Below, piece by piece: positions 23,990 through 26,108 of a stretch of DNA of 26,108 nt (its first letter is position 1; each line of letters opens with the position of its first letter). Made by a program: the position numbers and the translations under genes. Origin of the DNA: Terriglobia bacterium (GTDB lineage Bacteria > Acidobacteriota > Terriglobia > UBA7540); contig JASIKV010000071.1 of assembly GCA_030049455.1 (NCBI GenBank), positions 1 through 26,108 of the forward strand, in the 5' to 3' direction. The notes under the pieces were generated by a model. That model was not told where the DNA came from, made no database searches, and was given only the letters and a program-made list of their open reading frames with translations.

Positions 23990-25462
23990 CTAGGCGAGAA
24001 GCTTCTTGACGACGTTTCCAGAAATGTCGGTAAGCCGGAAGTCGCGTCCCTGAAACTTAAAAGTGAGCTTGGTGTGGTCAATTCCCATCAGATAGAGGAT
24101 GGTGGCATGCAAGTCATGTATGTCGATCGGATCCTCAACCACGTTGTAACCCAGGTCATCTGTCTGCCCGATCGTCATGCCGGGTTTGATTCCTCCGCCG
24201 GCAAGCCACATGGAGAATGCTCGCGGGTGATGATCGCGCCCGAGAAATTTCGACTGATTGCGGGCTTCGTTCATGGGCGTGCGCCCGAACTCGCCGCCCC
24301 AGACAACCAGCGTGGAATCGAGAAGGCCGCGTTGCTTCAGATCATTCACGAGGGCTGCGGCAGCTTGGTCGGTCTCCTCGCACAATTTCGGCAGACGATG
24401 CACAATGTCGCCGTTCGCGGAAGTTCCGTGCGTGTCCCATCCACGGTGATAAAGCTGCACAAATCGCACGCCGCGCTCCACCAGCCGACGTGCCAGCAGG
24501 CAGTTGTTAGCGAAGGATTTCTTGCCGGGCTCCGTTCCATACATCTTTTGGATGTGCTCGGGCTCCTTGGAAATATCCGCCAGCTCAGGGACGCTGGTTT
24601 GCATTCGGTACGCCATTTCGTAGGAATTGATGCGCGTGGAGATTTCAGGATCGTTGGCGGTCTTTAAATTCATGGTATTCAGATCTTTGAGAACGTCCAG
24701 TGACTCACGGCGTTGCTCGGCGGAGACGCCCTCGGGGTTGGTGAGGTAAAGGACGGGATCACCCTGCGAGCGGAACTCGACGCCTTGATACACCGTGGGA
24801 AGGAATCCGCTTCCCCAGCAGGACTTTCCTCCATCCGGCTGATTCTCGCCTGAAAGCAGAACGACAAAGCCGGGCAGATCGGCGCACTCACTGCCCAGGC
24901 CGTAAGTCAGCCATGAGCCCATGCTCGGCCGGCCGATGAGTTGAAAGCCGCAGTTCATGTAAATCTGAGCGGGAGCATGATTGAACTGCGTGGTGCTGAG
25001 CGATTTCACGATGGTGATATCGTCCGCGATTCCCTGAAGATGGGGGAGGATTTCGGAGATTTCCGCGCCGCATTTTCCGCTCCTGGGGAATTTGTAAGGT
25101 GATCCGAGAAGCCGTGGCACGCCCTTGATGAAGGCGAAGCGCTGGCCCTTCATGAATTCATCGGGGATCAATTGGCCGTTGTATTGTTGCAACTTGGGCT
25201 TGTAATCGAGCAAGTCCAGATGCGACGGCGCTCCGGCCATGAAGAGGTAAATGATGCTCTTGGCCTTGGCGGGGAACATGCTGGGTTTCGGCGCAAGAGG
25301 ATTCGGCAACGGCGCAGGCATTCCCGCCGCGGCAAAAAGGTCGCGATTCAGGAGAAGGGAAAGCGCGGTCGAGCCGACGCCGATCGCGGCGTGTTTGAAG
25401 AAATACCGCCGGGTAAGGGCCTTGATCTGTTCGTCGCGGAATTGCGGAAGATTGTCGCTCAT
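23990..25462 (-). CDS. DUF1501 protein, Tat-exported, sulfatase-like fold
   Basis: A 490-residue protein of the DUF1501 family, related to the alkaline phosphatase/sulfatase superfamily. The N-terminus carries a twin-arginine motif TRRYFFK (17-23) before a hydrophobic stretch, so it is predicted to be exported folded. Family motifs include FMAGAPSHLDLLDYKP, RGWDTHG, VVWGGEFGRTP and GRDHHPRAFSMWLAGGG, with His/Asp residues that could bind metal. It starts three bases after the stop of the PSD1 gene, forming the PSD1-DUF1501 pair common in Planctomycetes and Acidobacteria. The biochemical role is unproven; degradation or export of sulfated or phosphorylated polymers is only a guess. The length is typical of the family. 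Confidence 0.93.
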   Translation of the reverse strand: MSDNLPQFRDEQIKALTRRYFFKHAAIGVGSTALSLLLNRDLFAAAGMPAPLPNPLAPKPSMFPAKAKSIIYLFMAGAPSHLDLLDYKPKLQQYNGQLIPDEFMKGQRFAFIKGVPRLLGSPYKFPRSGKCGAEISEILPHLQGIADDITIVKSLSTTQFNHAPAQIYMNCGFQLIGRPSMGSWLTYGLGSECADLPGFVVLLSGENQPDGGKSCWGSGFLPTVYQGVEFRSQGDPVLYLTNPEGVSAEQRRESLDVLKDLNTMNLKTANDPEISTRINSYEMAYRMQTSVPELADISKEPEHIQKMYGTEPGKKSFANNCLLARRLVERGVRFVQLYHRGWDTHGTSANGDIVHRLPKLCEETDQAAAALVNDLKQRGLLDSTLVVWGGEFGRTPMNEARNQSKFLGRDHHPRAFSMWLAGGGIKPGMTIGQTDDLGYNVVEDPIDIHDLHATILYLMGIDHTKLTFKFQGRDFRLTDISGNVVKKLLA

Positions 25463-25465
25463 GGA

Positions 25466-26108
25466 TTATTCCTTGGTTATGGCCTCGTCCAGGTTGAGCA
25501 GTACGTTTGAAACCATTGTCCACGCCGCTGCTTCGGGCAGGTTTGCGCTCGGTCCGGTGTAACCCTTCGCAACCAGGCCGGCATCCTTCGAGTCGTCCTG
25601 GAAGTGAGCCACTTCGGCGCGATAGTAGGCAAGAATTCGATTCAGCTCCGGCGCGGTGGGGCGCCGCGTGAGGCAGAGACGGAATCCGTAAGTGGCGCGC
25701 CCCGTGGCATCCGAACCGCCAGCGTGCAGAATCTCCCGGCCCAGCGCCTGCGCCGCTTCAAAAAACGCAGGATCGTTGAGAGTGGTCAGGGCCTGGAGTG
25801 GTGTATTGGTTCGCACGCGCCGCACCGTGCAAAACTCGCGCGTGGGAGCGTCGAATGTTGTCCAACTCGGATAAGGTGAAGTCCGCCGGATGAAAGTGTA
25901 AAGAGAGCGGCGATAACGATTATCGGACTTGTTCACCTCCCATGTGTCGCGATTGTACGGGATGTCCCATATGCCTGCGGGCTGATAGGGGAAAACACTT
26001 GGGCCGCCGATTTTGGGATTCAGCAAGCCGCTTTCATCAAGCGCGATGTCGCGGACCATCTCCGCCGGCACGCGGAAGCGCGGTCCACGTGCCAGCAGAA
26101 TATTGTAG
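25466..26108 (-). CDS. PSD1 (DUF1553) domain protein, C-terminal part only
   Basis: The last 213 codons of a protein that begins beyond the right edge. The visible part reads YNILLARGPRFRVPAEMVRD, then PYQPAGIWDIPYNRDTW, then RRTSPYPSWTTFDAPTRE and RRVRTNTPLQALTTLNDP, all signatures of the DUF1553/PSD1 C-terminal domain. It ends with NLDEAITKE and TAA, three bases before the DUF1501 ATG, so the two are co-transcribed. Full-length relatives usually have an N-terminal cytochrome c-like domain, DUF1549 and sometimes a concanavalin-like domain; none of these is in the window. A GTG at 26071 encodes an internal Val and is not a start. Confidence 0.92.
   Translation of the reverse strand, partial: YNILLARGPRFRVPAEMVRDIALDESGLLNPKIGGPSVFPYQPAGIWDIPYNRDTWEVNKSDNRYRRSLYTFIRRTSPYPSWTTFDAPTREFCTVRRVRTNTPLQALTTLNDPAFFEAAQALGREILHAGGSDATGRATYGFRLCLTRRPTAPELNRILAYYRAEVAHFQDDSKDAGLVAKGYTGPSANLPEAAAWTMVSNVLLNLDEAITKE

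Overview
The window most likely comes from an Acidobacteriota chromosome, perhaps a Solibacter/Bryobacter-like lineage. The evidence is the gene content: an ADOP-type duplicated permease, a TIGR02999-type ECF sigma factor coupled to Ser/Thr kinases carrying WD40/TolB-like propellers, a PSD1 plus DUF1501 pair, and a small secreted protein of a kind I associate with this phylum. This is inference from protein families; there is no rRNA in the window. Base composition is moderately GC-rich, and genes lie in short operons on both strands.

Layout. 1-1961 (-): an ADOP permease that runs off the left edge. 2153-4236 (-): a GT2 glycosyltransferase translationally coupled to a polytopic GT-C-like membrane glycosyltransferase. 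4237-4931: a long gap with no convincing gene. 4932-11629 (+): a phosphorelay island made of a soluble GAF-PAS hybrid histidine kinase, a response regulator with a four-cysteine C-terminal module, and a very large membrane hybrid kinase (PAS-GAF-PAS-PAS-HisKA-HATPase-REC-REC). 11710-12144 (-): a small exported protein, convergent with the kinases and divergent from the next unit. 12343-17795 (+): an ECF sigma factor overlapping a receptor-type Ser/Thr kinase with a periplasmic beta-propeller, then a tandem paralogous kinase that has lost its kinase C-lobe and membrane segment and also carries an in-frame amber stop. 17899-22547 (+): the nitrogen-control genes amt, glnK and glnD. 22589-23881 (-): a four-cysteine zinc-ribbon-like protein and an exported class A beta-lactamase-fold serine hydrolase. 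23990-26108 (-): a Tat-exported DUF1501 protein and the C-terminal part of a PSD1 protein that runs off the right edge.

How the genes work together. Amt, GlnK (Tyr51 conserved) and GlnD (nucleotidyltransferase, HD and two ACT domains) form a textbook ammonium uptake and sensing module. The GT2/GT-C pair looks like a lipid-linked sugar synthase and its user. The sigma factor and propeller kinase probably form a transmembrane signalling pair.

The most interesting points are three: the decayed second kinase (apparent internal deletion plus TAG where Trp is expected), palindromic repeat elements apparently domesticated in frame inside the first kinase gene, and the sigma-kinase pair as a possible phosphorylation-controlled sigma factor. 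I found no CRISPR array, tRNA, rRNA, transposase or phage gene.
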